This document shows positions 43,700 to 53,574 of a stretch of 64,000 bases of DNA, in pieces. The DNA is from Megamerina dolium. Taxonomy: Eukaryota; Arthropoda; Insecta; Diptera; Megamerinidae. How positions within the stretch are numbered: the stretch's first letter is position 1; each line of letters starts with the position of its first letter. A program made the translations under genes and the position numbers. The notes under the pieces are model-generated. The model saw nothing but the letters and a program-made list of their open reading frames with translations. It was not told the origin of the DNA and did not search any database. Location of the stretch: positions 40,842,960-40,906,959 of the forward strand of contig OY978528.1 of the NCBI GenBank assembly GCA_963854835.1. Direction: 5' to 3'.

Positions 43700-45484
43700 A
43701 TGAATCTATTGCTTATAAACACATTACAGCGGAAAATGAAACTACAAGCCAGCACAGAATAATTAACCCAAGAAGTGTTAGATTTGCACATAGGGATAAT
43801 GTCTGGCGCCAGATGGTTCCCTTACGTAAACGGAGGCAATCTAAAAGTTCGCATCCTTTATAATGTCTGCATCCTATTTCTATAAAAAAAAATTTTCTAA
43901 CTGCATATACGTTTGTATTCTGACATTTATTTTATAATTAATGCTTATTGTCAATATTTATGTCTAATAACTCTCTCGCTCCAATGTTTGGATTGATGAT
44001 CTACTTCACGATAAAATTTTGGTTGCAATGTATTTTTATGGCTCTGTCCCTTAAACCCTACTTTTTTTGAAGTGATTCAGGTTAATTTTGTTAATTCTTC
44101 AACACAAAAATTTCATTAGTTTCACCAAACAGAAACAAAATATTGACAGTTACATTGCTAGTGAAATATTGGCAATAGAGCGTGATTTTATTTTCTATAG
44201 TTGTTAATGTTCTATATATAAATTATATGTATCTATATATGAGTTGGCAGCATTTTGTATATTTGAAAGGATAAAAACAAAATGAAGGCAAATCAAAATG
44301 GCTCGTTGATGCATTTGCCAGAAAACGGCAGTTATCTTAACAATTTAAATTTCGTTTAATGGGCTTATTTCCGACAAATAGATTCGATATATGTTTAAGC
44401 ATGGTAGTATCTTTACTTGTTCTAAATTCATTTTCCCTTTTCAATACAAAAAATATTCGGTATTTGTTTGGTTTTAAACCCAAACTAGGCACATAGGGTT
44501 GCATATGAGTTGGTAATATCTTAAGTGAGGACCACGCTACTGAATTCTTCGCTGAATTTTAACAAAGCGATATCAGTCGATCATTTGTGCACGATACCAA
44601 CTTATATATACAGTAATATCAGTTTTGCGCCATAACGATATGAATTCAAAATATGTGTATTCTTTTTTATTTTAAATAATATAAATGAAATTAGTAAAAA
44701 CTAAAATCAAATTTCTATTTAAGTTTATACTTATATTAATTCCATTTCCAATGTAAATTTCTGCACCTTTTTCATTATTATTAGTATTATCGTTATTTGT
44801 ATTATTTATCGTAAAAAAACATTTTTCCGCTTTTAACATATAAAACGTTACAAATACTTGCAAATTATAATTTTATACGTTTATAATTATGAGCACATTT
44901 TTTGTTTCCACAAATTCGGCTTTGTACAAAACAAAAATGTGGAATACGTATACGACAAATTGTACTCCTTTCTCCTAAAGACTAGAGTTTTTGGAAACAC
45001 AAATTTTCTTATCAAAAAGAAAATAAAGTTTCCCAAAGTATGTTATTTTTAAATGAAAATTATGTATTAAGGGCTATATATTTAAAATTGAATGCAATTT
45101 ATTAAATCTGAAAAGTACAATAACAAATCTGTGATATTTTTTTATTTGTTAACTAATTTTAGGATTTGGAAAAAATAAAAATTGTTTTGCAAAAATAAAA
45201 CTATTTCTTGGTTTGTGTTAATGCTATCTTAATAATAGGTTCATGTTCAGAATATAATTTGAGCACAAACCAATTATTGGTATCAACAAAGAGGGTAGAA
45301 TAACAAGAGTAGACGGATAATTGCGCAGCGCCACTTATCTGTAGAAAATATAGTTGCACACATTACCTATGAGTGACTGAGTTTTCTGTGAGTAGACTCG
45401 GCTGCCATCATAGTTGTTCACTTTCTGAAATATCAATGAGATTATAATGACAACAAGAAATTGAGCACAATTTTCTCACAGAAT
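43700..45484. other. Intergenic DNA upstream of the gypsy insertion
   Basis: Holds the possible frame-shifted continuation of gene G (to 43862) and, at about 45265-45385, one copy of a diverged repeat found inverted at about 53575-53720. Otherwise AT-rich with no supported gene. Confidence 0.5.
45265..45385 (+). repeat. Dispersed repeat, copy 1
   Basis: A 34-bp block containing AAAGAGGGTAGAATAACAAG (45289-45322) is perfectly repeated in reverse orientation at 53667-53700, followed in both by ATCTGTAGAAAATATAGTTGCA with one change. Flanking homology is weaker. Confidence 0.65.
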
Positions 45485-45488
45485 ATAT

Positions 45489-45926
45489 TGTTACGTTTTT
45501 ATTCTGTGAACGTTTAATTCTATTTGAATTACCTTGTTCGATCACTGGATTCTGTTAATGATAACTGCAACACTTATTTTATACAACTATATACAGCAAC
45601 AATTTATTTAATAATCTCTATTTACAATCAACTCTGTTTACAATCAATTATTTACTATAACACTTAAATGTACTTGCAACTTTTGCCTCTGTATCAATGT
45701 TTTCGCAATCACGTTCGGAATTAGATTGATTCTCAATTCTCAACACTGGCTCTATTTATACTCTGTTGGCAACACCCCAGAATCTTCCTTTATCGAGATT
45801 CTTCTCTTCCTTTCTCGTTGGCTTGTTCTGGTTATCGCTTATTTCTTTTTGTTGACATTCGTTTCGATGCTGCCAATAGAGTCAGTCACAATAGTGATGA
45901 GTAATCAACTATCGATACTCGTTACA
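45489..45926 (-). repeat. Gypsy 3' LTR
   Basis: 438 bp, identical by eye to 50961-51398. Preceded in element orientation by the polypurine tract AAGAGGAGGGCAG. Confidence 0.95.
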
Positions 45927-45939
45927 CTGCCCTCCTCTT
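45927..45939 (-). other. Gypsy polypurine tract
   Basis: Minus strand AAGAGGAGGGCAG abuts the TGTAACG start of the 3' LTR and would prime plus-strand synthesis. Confidence 0.75.
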
Positions 45940-45964
45940 AATCTTGTTCGTCCCGAACAAGTTT

Positions 45965-48900
45965 TTATACTTCCCCTCGATATGGCGCAAGTCGCTCCAA
46001 GTGCACTACTTTAAACTTTGCTCTTTTATTCCAGGCACGTTGAATGCGATACACTACGTCATTTATCTTTGCTATTATCTCATATGGTCCTTCCCAATGA
46101 GTCTGTAGTTTAGGAGACAGGCCTTTCTTTCGTTGTGGATTATGAAGCATTACAAGCTCTCCTTCATAGAACCCTTTTGAATTTGCTTTTAAGTCATACC
46201 TGGCCTTCATCTTATCGCTTATCATCTGCGACCGCTCTCTGATGAACCGATGTACTTCATCCAACTGTTCCCGCTTTTCGCTAGTATAATTACCTTCGGT
46301 TGATCTCGTTGGTGTTACGACTCCAAATTTTAAATCAGCTGGCAGTCTTAACTCGTTTCCAAAAATTGCCACTGCCGGTGTAGCAGCCGTCGTATCATGT
46401 TGTGCGCATCGATATGCCATGAGGAACATTGGTATATGTACATCCCAGTCTCTTTGGTATTTATCTACGACTTTTCTCAAATATTCCTCCAAGGTACGGT
46501 TAAATCGTTCTACCATGCCATCAGATTGTGGATGCAAAGGTGTTGTACGAGTTTTGTATATACCCAGCATACGGCATATCTCTTGGAATACAACTGATTC
46601 GAAATTTCGACCTTGGTCTGAGTGTAACTCCATCGGTACACCAAAACGAGTAATCCATTGGTTGACGAATACATCCGCAACTGTACTAGCTTCCTGATTT
46701 GGAATGGGGTATACTTCAGGCCATTTACTGAAGTAATCTATAACCACCAGAACATACTTGTTTCCTGCGTTGCTTATTGGAAATGGTCCAGCTATGTCCA
46801 TAGCAATTCGCTCGAATGGAGCACCCACGGTGTATTGGTGCATCTTACCTCGACTTTTCTTAGTGGGACCTTTGGCCATTGCACATTGCTTACACTTCCG
46901 AATCCAATCAGCGACATGGTCATGACATCCAACCCAATAAAATCGTTTCTTTATTTTCTCGACGGTTTTGGTGATTCCCAAATGCCCTCCACTGGAGGCA
47001 TTGTGATACTCAGCTATCACTTCATTTATTCTCGCCTTGGGTACCACTAGAAGATCATTAGTGATTTTTCCATCCTCACTTTCCCATGCTCGGAATAAAC
47101 ATCCGTCTCGTAAGTGTAGGCTTTGCCACTGCGCCCAGTATGCCTTTGCTATTGGACTCTCATTAGCCATTTCTTGCCAATCTGGTCGTATGCCCTGCTC
47201 CTTGTATTTCATAATCTTTACGAGATCTGGGTCGTTCCGCTGATCTTCTTGCACTCGTTCGGTGGTCCATGACTCCTCCGGCAATATATTCGTAAGTCGT
47301 ATGTCGACAATGTGCTCCTTGCTTTCCACTCGAGAACAATGTTTACATTCCATTTTGCAAGGACGACGAGATAGAGCATCCGCGTTGCCGTGATGTCCTC
47401 CTTTACGATGTTCGATGGTAAAATCATAACTCTGCAGCCTTTCAATCCAGCGCGCCAATTGTCCTTCTGGGTTTTTAAATTGCAATAACCACCTTAGCGC
47501 TGAGTGGTCAGTTCGTAGATGAAATGACTGACCGTACAAGTATTTATGGAAATACTTTACACATTCCAGTATTGCGAGCAACTCTCTTCGTGTGACACAG
47601 TAATTTCTTTCTCGCTTCGACAGGATTTTACTGTAGTATGCTATTACTTTTTCTTGCCCATCTATGATCTGAGAGAGCACACCACCTATTCCATAGCCAC
47701 TCGCATCTGTGTCCAACACAAACTTTTGACCAGGTACTGGATACGCTAATATTGGTGCTGAACAGAGTTTTTCTTTCAGCTGTTCGAATGCTTTCTGTTG
47801 GTCCTCGCCCCACACAAATGGTTTGTTCTTTCTTGTCAACTCATGCAGACTGCTGGCGATGTTTGCAAATCCAGGAACAAATCGTCTATAGTAGGTGCAT
47901 AAGCCTAGGAAGCTCCTTAGCTCGTGAAGATTCGACGGAATAGGCCATTCTTGAACTGCTGCTACTTTCTCCTCGTCGGTATGTACCCCTTCTGTTGTTA
48001 CTTTATGACCAAGATATTTAACTTCTCGCCTGAAGAGTGAACACTTTTTCATCTTCAGTTTAAGCCCTGCTGATTGTATACGCTCAAATACTTCTTTCAA
48101 CTTTTCCAGGTGGTCGTTAAAATCTTTTCCCATCACAATAATGTCATCGAGGTACACCAAGCACGTTTTCCAGTGTAGTCCTCTGAGTACACGCTCCATC
48201 AAACGTTCAAAAGTAGCTGGCGCATTGCATAAGCCAAATGGCATAACTGTAAATTGCCATAGACCATCGCCAATACTGAAAGCTGTTTTCTCTTTGTCTT
48301 CCTTACCAAGTTCCACTTGCCAGTAGCCACTTTGCAAATCAAGAGTTGAGAACCACTTCGCACCAGATAGTGTGTCCAGAGTGTCATCGATTCTTGGCAG
48401 TGGATAGCTGTCTTTTTTCGTAATATCATTTAGCTTTCTGTAATCCACACAGAATCGAGTACTTCCATCCTTCTTCTTTACCAGCACAACTGGTGAACTC
48501 CATGGACTCGCTGATGGTTCAATAACACCTTGTTTCTGCATATCGGAAATCAGCTTAATGGCTTCGTCTCTTTTGGCCAATGGAACTCGTCGTGGTGTTT
48601 GACGAATTGGTCTAGAATCACCGGTGTCAATGTGATGCTTCACGATGGTTGTTCGTCCTCCAGTTTTTCCATTTGAAGAAAAAATTGAACTGTACTTCTC
48701 CAATAGTTGTAAAGCCTTTTCTTTTTGCTGGTTGGTAAGCACGCCTGCCCATTCTTCCATCTGTGCTTTTATTTCCACTCTGACAGTTCCTGATCTTCCA
48801 CTTTTTATCGACGAACCCTTTTCGCAGTCTACTATGGCATTAACTTCCTGGCAATGACCAATCACCATTCCTTTCTTCACAACTGTAGATGTATTAGTTG

Positions 48901-49168
48901 GATTTAAAATTCGCACCGGTACTATTCCATTTTCTTTAGGTTCTACTAACGTCCTACCAAGTATGATGTTTTTATTCGTTATTTCTTTATCTGCTTCCAC
49001 CAGCCACAACTTGCCTGTCCCATCATCCACATTCATCTGTGCCCATATCACCGCTTCTGATTTTGCTGGAACCTCTTGGCGTTGACATGCCAATACTCGT
49101 TTGATGATCCCACTACGCTTGTAACCGATGTTCAATGGTAGTTCGACATTTGCATAACGTAGTATCCG
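45965..49168 (-). CDS. Gypsy pol: reverse transcriptase, RNase H and integrase (about 1056 aa)
   Basis: Domains in order are as follows. Reverse transcriptase has RFCVDYRKLNDITKKDSYPL, FSTLDLQSGYWQVEL, VMPFGLCNAPATFERLM and the metal box LVYLDDIIVMG. RNase H has KFVLDTDASGYGIGGVLSQ and HLRTDHSALRWLLQF. Integrase has an HHCC zinc region (HNASSGGHLGITKTVEKIKK, CKQCAMAKG) and a core whose catalytic residues lie in AMDIAGPFP, ELHSDQGRNFES and DGMVERFNRTLEEYL. The C-terminal LQTHWEGPYEIIAKINDVVY matches the usual post-core domain. The frame is open from just after the TAA at 49169 to the stop at 45965, near the LTR. It would copy and integrate the element, but needs the upstream stop to be bypassed. 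Confidence 0.94.
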   Translation of the reverse strand, partial: RILRYANVELPLNIGYKRSGIIKRVLACQRQEVPAKSEAVIWAQMNVDDGTGKLWLVEADKEITNKNIILGRTLVEPKENGIVPVRILNPTNTSTVVKKGMVIGHCQEVNAIVDCEKGSSIKSGRSGTVRVEIKAQMEEWAGVLTNQQKEKALQLLEKYSSIFSSNGKTGGRTTIVKHHIDTGDSRPIRQTPRRVPLAKRDEAIKLISDMQKQGVIEPSASPWSSPVVLVKKKDGSTRFCVDYRKLNDITKKDSYPLPRIDDTLDTLSGAKWFSTLDLQSGYWQVELGKEDKEKTAFSIGDGLWQFTVMPFGLCNAPATFERLMERVLRGLHWKTCLVYLDDIIVMGKDFNDHLEKLKEVFERIQSAGLKLKMKKCSLFRREVKYLGHKVTTEGVHTDEEKVAAVQEWPIPSNLHELRSFLGLCTYYRRFVPGFANIASSLHELTRKNKPFVWGEDQQKAFEQLKEKLCSAPILAYPVPGQKFVLDTDASGYGIGGVLSQIIDGQEKVIAYYSKILSKRERNYCVTRRELLAILECVKYFHKYLYGQSFHLRTDHSALRWLLQFKNPEGQLARWIERLQSYDFTIEHRKGGHHGNADALSRRPCKMECKHCSRVESKEHIVDIRLTNILPEESWTTERVQEDQRNDPDLVKIMKYKEQGIRPDWQEMANESPIAKAYWAQWQSLHLRDGCLFRAWESEDGKITNDLLVVPKARINEVIAEYHNASSGGHLGITKTVEKIKKRFYWVGCHDHVADWIRKCKQCAMAKGPTKKSRGKMHQYTVGAPFERIAMDIAGPFPISNAGNKYVLVVIDYFSKWPEVYPIPNQEASTVADVFVNQWITRFGVPMELHSDQGRNFESVVFQEICRMLGIYKTRTTPLHPQSDGMVERFNRTLEEYLRKVVDKYQRDWDVHIPMFLMAYRCAQHDTTAATPAVAIFGNELRLPADLKFGVVTPTRSTEGNYTSEKREQLDEVHRFIRERSQMISDKMKARYDLKANSKGFYEGELVMLHNPQRKKGLSPKLQTHWEGPYEIIAKINDVVYRIQRAWNKRAKFKVVHLERLAPYRGEV

Positions 49169-49558
49169 TTAATTCAGATCTAACGTAAATCCGTTGTCAA
49201 TCATAAAATCAACACCAATTATTACGTCATCGATGATGTCGGCCACAATGAATTCATGTTCCCATGTGCAATTTCCAATAGATACTCGTTTCTTTATCTT
49301 GCCCAGAATTTGTGCATCCTCACCCGTTGCTGTACGCAATTTTATTCCCATTAAAGGCTCAAACCTCTTTACCAAATCGCTCTTGATTATAGAATGTGAT
49401 GCACCAGTGTCCAGGGTTAACATGAATTCCATATTGTCCAATTTTCCATCAATAGTCAAGCTGCTTGGCACACGCTGTAGTTGTGAAATGTGAATGATGG
49501 GGCAACCCACTGTTGGAGTCAGTTCACGCCCCGCTGAACTGACTCGATTTAGTTTAAC
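49169..49558 (-). CDS. Gypsy protease (N-terminal part of pol), ending at an in-frame stop
   Basis: The pol frame overlaps the end of gag in the -1 frame and reads through to the aspartic protease core MLTLDTGASHSIIKSDLVKR, with partner segment VIIGVDFMIDNG. There is no ATG at the start, so it would be made by frameshifting from gag. The frame ends with a TAA at 49169-49171. The following reverse transcriptase is in the same frame, so this one stop separates protease from the rest of pol. It may be a mutation or, less likely, a read-through site. Confidence 0.85.
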   Translation of the reverse strand, partial: VKLNRVSSAGRELTPTVGCPIIHISQLQRVPSSLTIDGKLDNMEFMLTLDTGASHSIIKSDLVKRFEPLMGIKLRTATGEDAQILGKIKKRVSIGNCTWEHEFIVADIIDDVIIGVDFMIDNGFTLDLN

Positions 49559-50931
49559 GATGGATTTGTGTTAGTGGAGCGATCGCTATCCACCTTATTC
49601 TCCTTCTTTTGTCTTCCTGGAGAATTCGATCTTGATCGCTTTCGTCGTAGACGGCAGTCACGCGCCATGTGTCCTGGTTTGTCACAAATGAAGCACTTAC
49701 CAGTAAACTTGTTTTCGCGTCGACCTGTTGTTCTTCCTTCAGGCTGAACTACTGATTTTACTGCCTGACGCACTACTTCAACCAGATCTGTTGTTTCTGT
49801 TTCTAATTGGCGTACCCGTGGCATTGGTCGACACATGAAACTGGCGGCTTCAAACGTCAAGGCACTACTGACTGTTTCGGCATAAGTATTCCTGGGTGAC
49901 ATGACTAGGGCACGCTTTGTCTCTCCATCACGTATGCCATCTATGAATGCCTCTATTTTTATTTTTTCGACGAACTCTTCCGAATTACCGGAGAACGCTA
50001 GATGACATAAGCGCTCAATATCGGAAGCGAATTCCTGAAGGCTCTCATTACTCCGTTGCACTCGCGATCTCAATTCCACACGATGTAATTGACTCTTGTA
50101 TTCATTTCCATATTTTCGCTGGAGTGTGTCCATCAGTGACTGATAGCTACTACGATCTTTCTCTGGAATCATATGTAACACGTCGGAAGCATTACCTTTT
50201 AATGCGACTATTAAAGCAGCAGTCTTGTCGCTATCATCCCATTGATTTTTCGAAGCGGTTGTCTCGAATTGAAGCTTGAAGATATTGAATGGCGTGCTTC
50301 CGTCAAATGTTGGTGGCTTTAATTTGATTGTACTTGAATCTCTAATCACTGATGTGGCTGGTCCATTTATTTTTAGTTGATTGAGTTCGTGCTGTAATTT
50401 CTCGAACTTATCTTCCAAGTCATCTACATGTTCCTTTAAATCCGTGACCTTTTCATTAATGGTTCCGGAAATTTCCTGAAATCTAAGTTCAATTCCTTTT
50501 TGTAGATTTTCGATGACGTGTTCTTGTCGAGCCGAACCTTCTTGAATTTCCATACGCAATTCAGCCGAATGTTCTTGAAACTTGGAGTCAATTGTTTTCT
50601 GGAACTCTCCCATAGCGTTTTCTTGACGTGACGCATTTTCTTGTAGCTTCGCATTAATTCCTTGCAGTTGCTGCTGCTGTTGTTGCATCATGGATTTCAT
50701 GAGTTCCATTAGTTGACCACTCGAATCTATTTTTCTCTCTTCCTCAGCGTGCACAACTGCTTGTATATCGGCTTCCTCAAAGAACTCATGTTCTTCTACA
50801 TTAATTCCCTTAGCCTCCATAGCTTGCCTCAGCCTCACCAGCAGTTCCGCCTTTGCACCTGATGACGATAGATTCATCTCTACCAACAGCTTTTTAAGCT
50901 GGTCCACTTTTAGTTGTTCAATTTTCACCAT
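49549..50931 (-). CDS. Gypsy gag with N-terminal SAP domain and zinc knuckle (460 aa)
   Basis: Structural protein that would form the intracellular particle and bind the RNA. The first ~40 residues (VDQLKKLLVEMNLSSSGAKA, ELLVRLRQAM) look like a SAP domain, a helix-extended-loop-helix DNA- or chromatin-binding module. A long coiled-coil region follows (about residues 75-190, with heptads such as HVDDLEDKFEKLQHELNQL). The capsid-like core has FNIFKLQFETTASKNQW and RSRVQRSNESLQEFASDIER. A CCHC knuckle CFICDKPGHMARDC sits near the C-terminus, with a basic tail. The stop at 49549 directly follows GTTAAAC, a possible slippery site into pol. The frame is intact. Confidence 0.92.
   Translation of the reverse strand: MVKIEQLKVDQLKKLLVEMNLSSSGAKAELLVRLRQAMEAKGINVEEHEFFEEADIQAVVHAEEERKIDSSGQLMELMKSMMQQQQQQLQGINAKLQENASRQENAMGEFQKTIDSKFQEHSAELRMEIQEGSARQEHVIENLQKGIELRFQEISGTINEKVTDLKEHVDDLEDKFEKLQHELNQLKINGPATSVIRDSSTIKLKPPTFDGSTPFNIFKLQFETTASKNQWDDSDKTAALIVALKGNASDVLHMIPEKDRSSYQSLMDTLQRKYGNEYKSQLHRVELRSRVQRSNESLQEFASDIERLCHLAFSGNSEEFVEKIKIEAFIDGIRDGETKRALVMSPRNTYAETVSSALTFEAASFMCRPMPRVRQLETETTDLVEVVRQAVKSVVQPEGRTTGRRENKFTGKCFICDKPGHMARDCRLRRKRSRSNSPGRQKKENKVDSDRSTNTNPSLN
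49552..49558 (-). other. Possible -1 frameshift site between gag and pol
   Basis: G TTA AAC in the gag frame is immediately followed by the gag stop TAA. Slipping back one base reads GTT AAA CTA into the open pol frame. The heptamer fits X-XXY-YYZ only partly (G instead of T at the first position). I did not establish a downstream pseudoknot. Confidence 0.5.
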
Positions 50932-50940
50932 CTTTACAGA

Positions 50941-50958
50941 ATCCCACTTCTGACGCCA
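50941..50958 (-). other. Gypsy primer-binding site
   Basis: TGGCGTCAGAAGTGGGAT on the minus strand lies two bases after the 5' LTR. The TGG start pairs with a tRNA CCA end. The priming tRNA is not identified. Confidence 0.75.
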
Positions 50959-50960
50959 AT

Positions 50961-51398
50961 TGTTACGTTTTTATTCTGTGAACGTTTAATTCTATTTGAA
51001 TTACCTTGTTCGATCACTGGATTCTGTTAATGATAACTGCAACACTTATTTTATACAACTATATACAGCAACAATTTATTTAATAATCTCTATTTACAAT
51101 CAACTCTGTTTACAATCAATTATTTACTATAACACTTAAATGTACTTGCAACTTTTGCCTCTGTATCAATGTTTTCGCAATCACGTTCGGAATTAGATTG
51201 ATTCTCAATTCTCAACACTGGCTCTATTTATACTCTGTTGGCAACACCCCAGAATCTTCCTTTATCGAGATTCTTCTCTTCCTTTCTCGTTGGCTTGTTC
51301 TGGTTATCGCTTATTTCTTTTTGTTGACATTCGTTTCGATGCTGCCAATAGAGTCAGTCACAATAGTGATGAGTAATCAACTATCGATACTCGTTACA
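50961..51398 (-). repeat. Gypsy 5' LTR
   Basis: 438 bp, identical by eye to 45489-45926. The primer-binding site follows. Confidence 0.95.
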
Positions 51399-51402
51399 AT
51401 AT

Positions 51403-52055
51403 TATAAGAATTTTTCTTCACCAAGAAACGAGAGCGAAGGCAACAACAAATACGCAGGCGTAAGTAGATGAGTGTGTGAACCAACGCGACTGAGATCGAC
51501 GAAAAACGAACAATTTGATGTGTGGAAGTGTCTTCCTCTTGATTTTGGTGGCGCGTTGGATGGCATGAAATGACAAAATCTTCAAAAAATGTCAAAAATT
51601 CAATCGCAAGTGCTGTGTTGCCGATTGCGTGCAATTATGAATGAAAAGCATAGTATTTTGCTGAGCATACGTTCATATACTTTTTGCATAGGCAAATAGA
51701 ATGAAACGAAATTAGAGAGTTTGCAAACCGTGGTTGACATGCGTGTGAAGTTTTTGTCAATTTGATTGTATATTGCAGATACATATGTATGTACGTATGT
51801 ACATATATGGATATTGATAACGCACTTATTTTTCAAATAATTAAAAAATATTTAAAATTCTTTAGCAATATGGGCTTGATAATTTCCTGTGAGTTCTATA
51901 TAGGGATATAAGTATATGAAAATATCAAATGAATGATTGTCTTTGTATTTTCTCATATTCAAACATCACCCAGAGTGTTATTACAAAAATATATAGAGAG
52001 GGAGAGTGTGGTTCATGTATCAAAATCCTCAACAATTTGCAACTATATTTTATCA
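51403..52055. other. Intergenic DNA right of the gypsy element
   Basis: No gene supported. The sequence would be contiguous with 45484 before the insertion. Confidence 0.5.
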
Positions 52056-52063
52056 TTTCAATG

Positions 52064-53514
52064 CAGAGCTGTAAAAGTGTGAACTCATTTTCACTTTTAA
52101 TTCTTTTATTTAAATTTTGAAAAGCTGCATTTTTTTTTTCTAGTGTTCAGTGTGTGAAATCTCTAGGCTGATAAAAATGAATGAGTTCTATTCGTTTTCA
52201 ATTCATGAATTGAAAATGCTAAAGAATTCACACTGAATTGAAATTTTAATGAATGAAGCCGCAGATGGCTGCAGCCTAAAAAGTATCCATTCAGTAGTAA
52301 GCTGACAGCCTTTCTTTTTCTTCCCGTTTTTTTGTTTACAAAATATCTGTATGGTTGTTGGATTTTTCATTTCTGGGTTGCCATTGGCTTATATTAAATA
52401 TAAAGAAAGTATTAAATGCAAAAATTTATAAAATTTTTATTTCGTATTACAATTTTTTTGTTTGTTTTTACGTAATCTTTTTTATAAATTGAGAAGTAAC
52501 GACTACCATGTTTGTTCCTGGTAGTTTAAACTCCTTCAAGAATTCTACGTATATATACGCATATTTATGTATAATGCGTAGATATATAATGATCCGTTAA
52601 TTTCTTTTCAAACGTGAATTTCTTCAAAGTGAATCTTGTTAGATGTGTTCAAAAGAAAGTGAAAATTTAATTGATTGTGAGAATTCTTCATCGCAAAGTC
52701 AACACAAGAATGAAGAATGGGAAAGCTATCCGATATTTGGTTTGATAAACGCTATGATATTTTATATGGGACATTTTTTTCTGTAATTGAAAAGGTTCGC
52801 TAAAAATTTTTTTGATATATAGTGGGTGTATCATATTTGTATTAATTTTTATATAAAATGAGCAGCTCGATTCAACATCCTACTACAAAAAAAAGGGGGA
52901 ATTCTTGTGCGGTGTAGCATATGCAATACAAAACTGCAGGGTACTATGCAAGTTACATCAAATTTCACACTTCAGCTGATTGGTTTTGTCATGGTATAAT
53001 AACACAAGGTAGAGCCATTGGAGAGAGTTCTCATGAAAGAAGGAGAAAAAGTAAATAAAACAACAACAAACACATGGGAAAAGAAGAAGTTGAAAATGAA
53101 ACAAGAAACACACTAGCTTGACACTATAAGACGCCAGTTTCTGACATTATAGCGCGCAGCCAATAGGAATTTTTTGTAGTTGCTCTACTTTCATAATAAC
53201 AACATGGGGTTTGTTCCAAAGTAGCTATGCTTTTCATGGTAATAAATAATATTATATTTCCAGTATTACAGAGTTTAAAAGAGTTATAATATTGAATGAA
53301 TTCATCATATTTTTAAGCCTTTGAAGAATGGGATTGATATTTTTCAATTCCCACTCCTTACTGAATTGGAAAGTGTGATAATTTTAAGCTTTTGAGAATG
53401 ATGAATGGTTCGTCTGTCGAATTCGAAGCAAAAGAGTGCAGCCTCGTTGATGCAGCTTTTAAATGAATTAAGGGTGAGTGAATTCCGTAATGATTCAATT
53501 CTTTTACAGCTCTG
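52064..53514. mobile_element. Non-autonomous hAT-like transposon with 8-bp target duplication
   Basis: TTTCAATG is duplicated exactly at 52056-52063 and 53515-53522. The ends are inverted repeats beginning CAGAGCTGTAAAAG (14 bp perfect), with further subterminal similarity (left ...TTGAAAAGCTGCAT, right arm ...TTAAAAGCTGCAT on the reverse strand). An 8-bp duplication and CAGxG ends are typical of hAT. The 1451-bp body has no recognisable transposase. A 48-codon frame starting at about 52642 (MCSKESENLIDCENSSSQSQ) has no known domain. Confidence 0.85.
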
Positions 53515-53574
53515 TTTCAATGTCTTCTATTTTATTTCACTCATTAAAATAATACATTGAGAGAGCAAGTTTAT

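Larger units (their letters stand above)
45489..51398 (-). mobile_element. Full-length Ty3/gypsy LTR retrotransposon, recent insertion
   Basis: The 5.9-kb element on the minus strand has two 438-bp LTRs that I read as identical, TGTT...AACA-type ends, and a 4-bp target duplication ATAT (45485-45488 and 51399-51402). It has a primer-binding site, gag with SAP domain and zinc knuckle, protease, reverse transcriptase, RNase H, integrase and a polypurine tract. There is no env. One in-frame stop separates protease from reverse transcriptase; no other break is visible. Identical LTRs imply a very young insertion. Confidence 0.95.

Noticed and set aside
52642..52788. Possible small gene (48 codons) inside the hAT element
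   Set aside because: Short, no domain and no second frame to support it. It may be the start of a lost transposase, but this cannot be shown.
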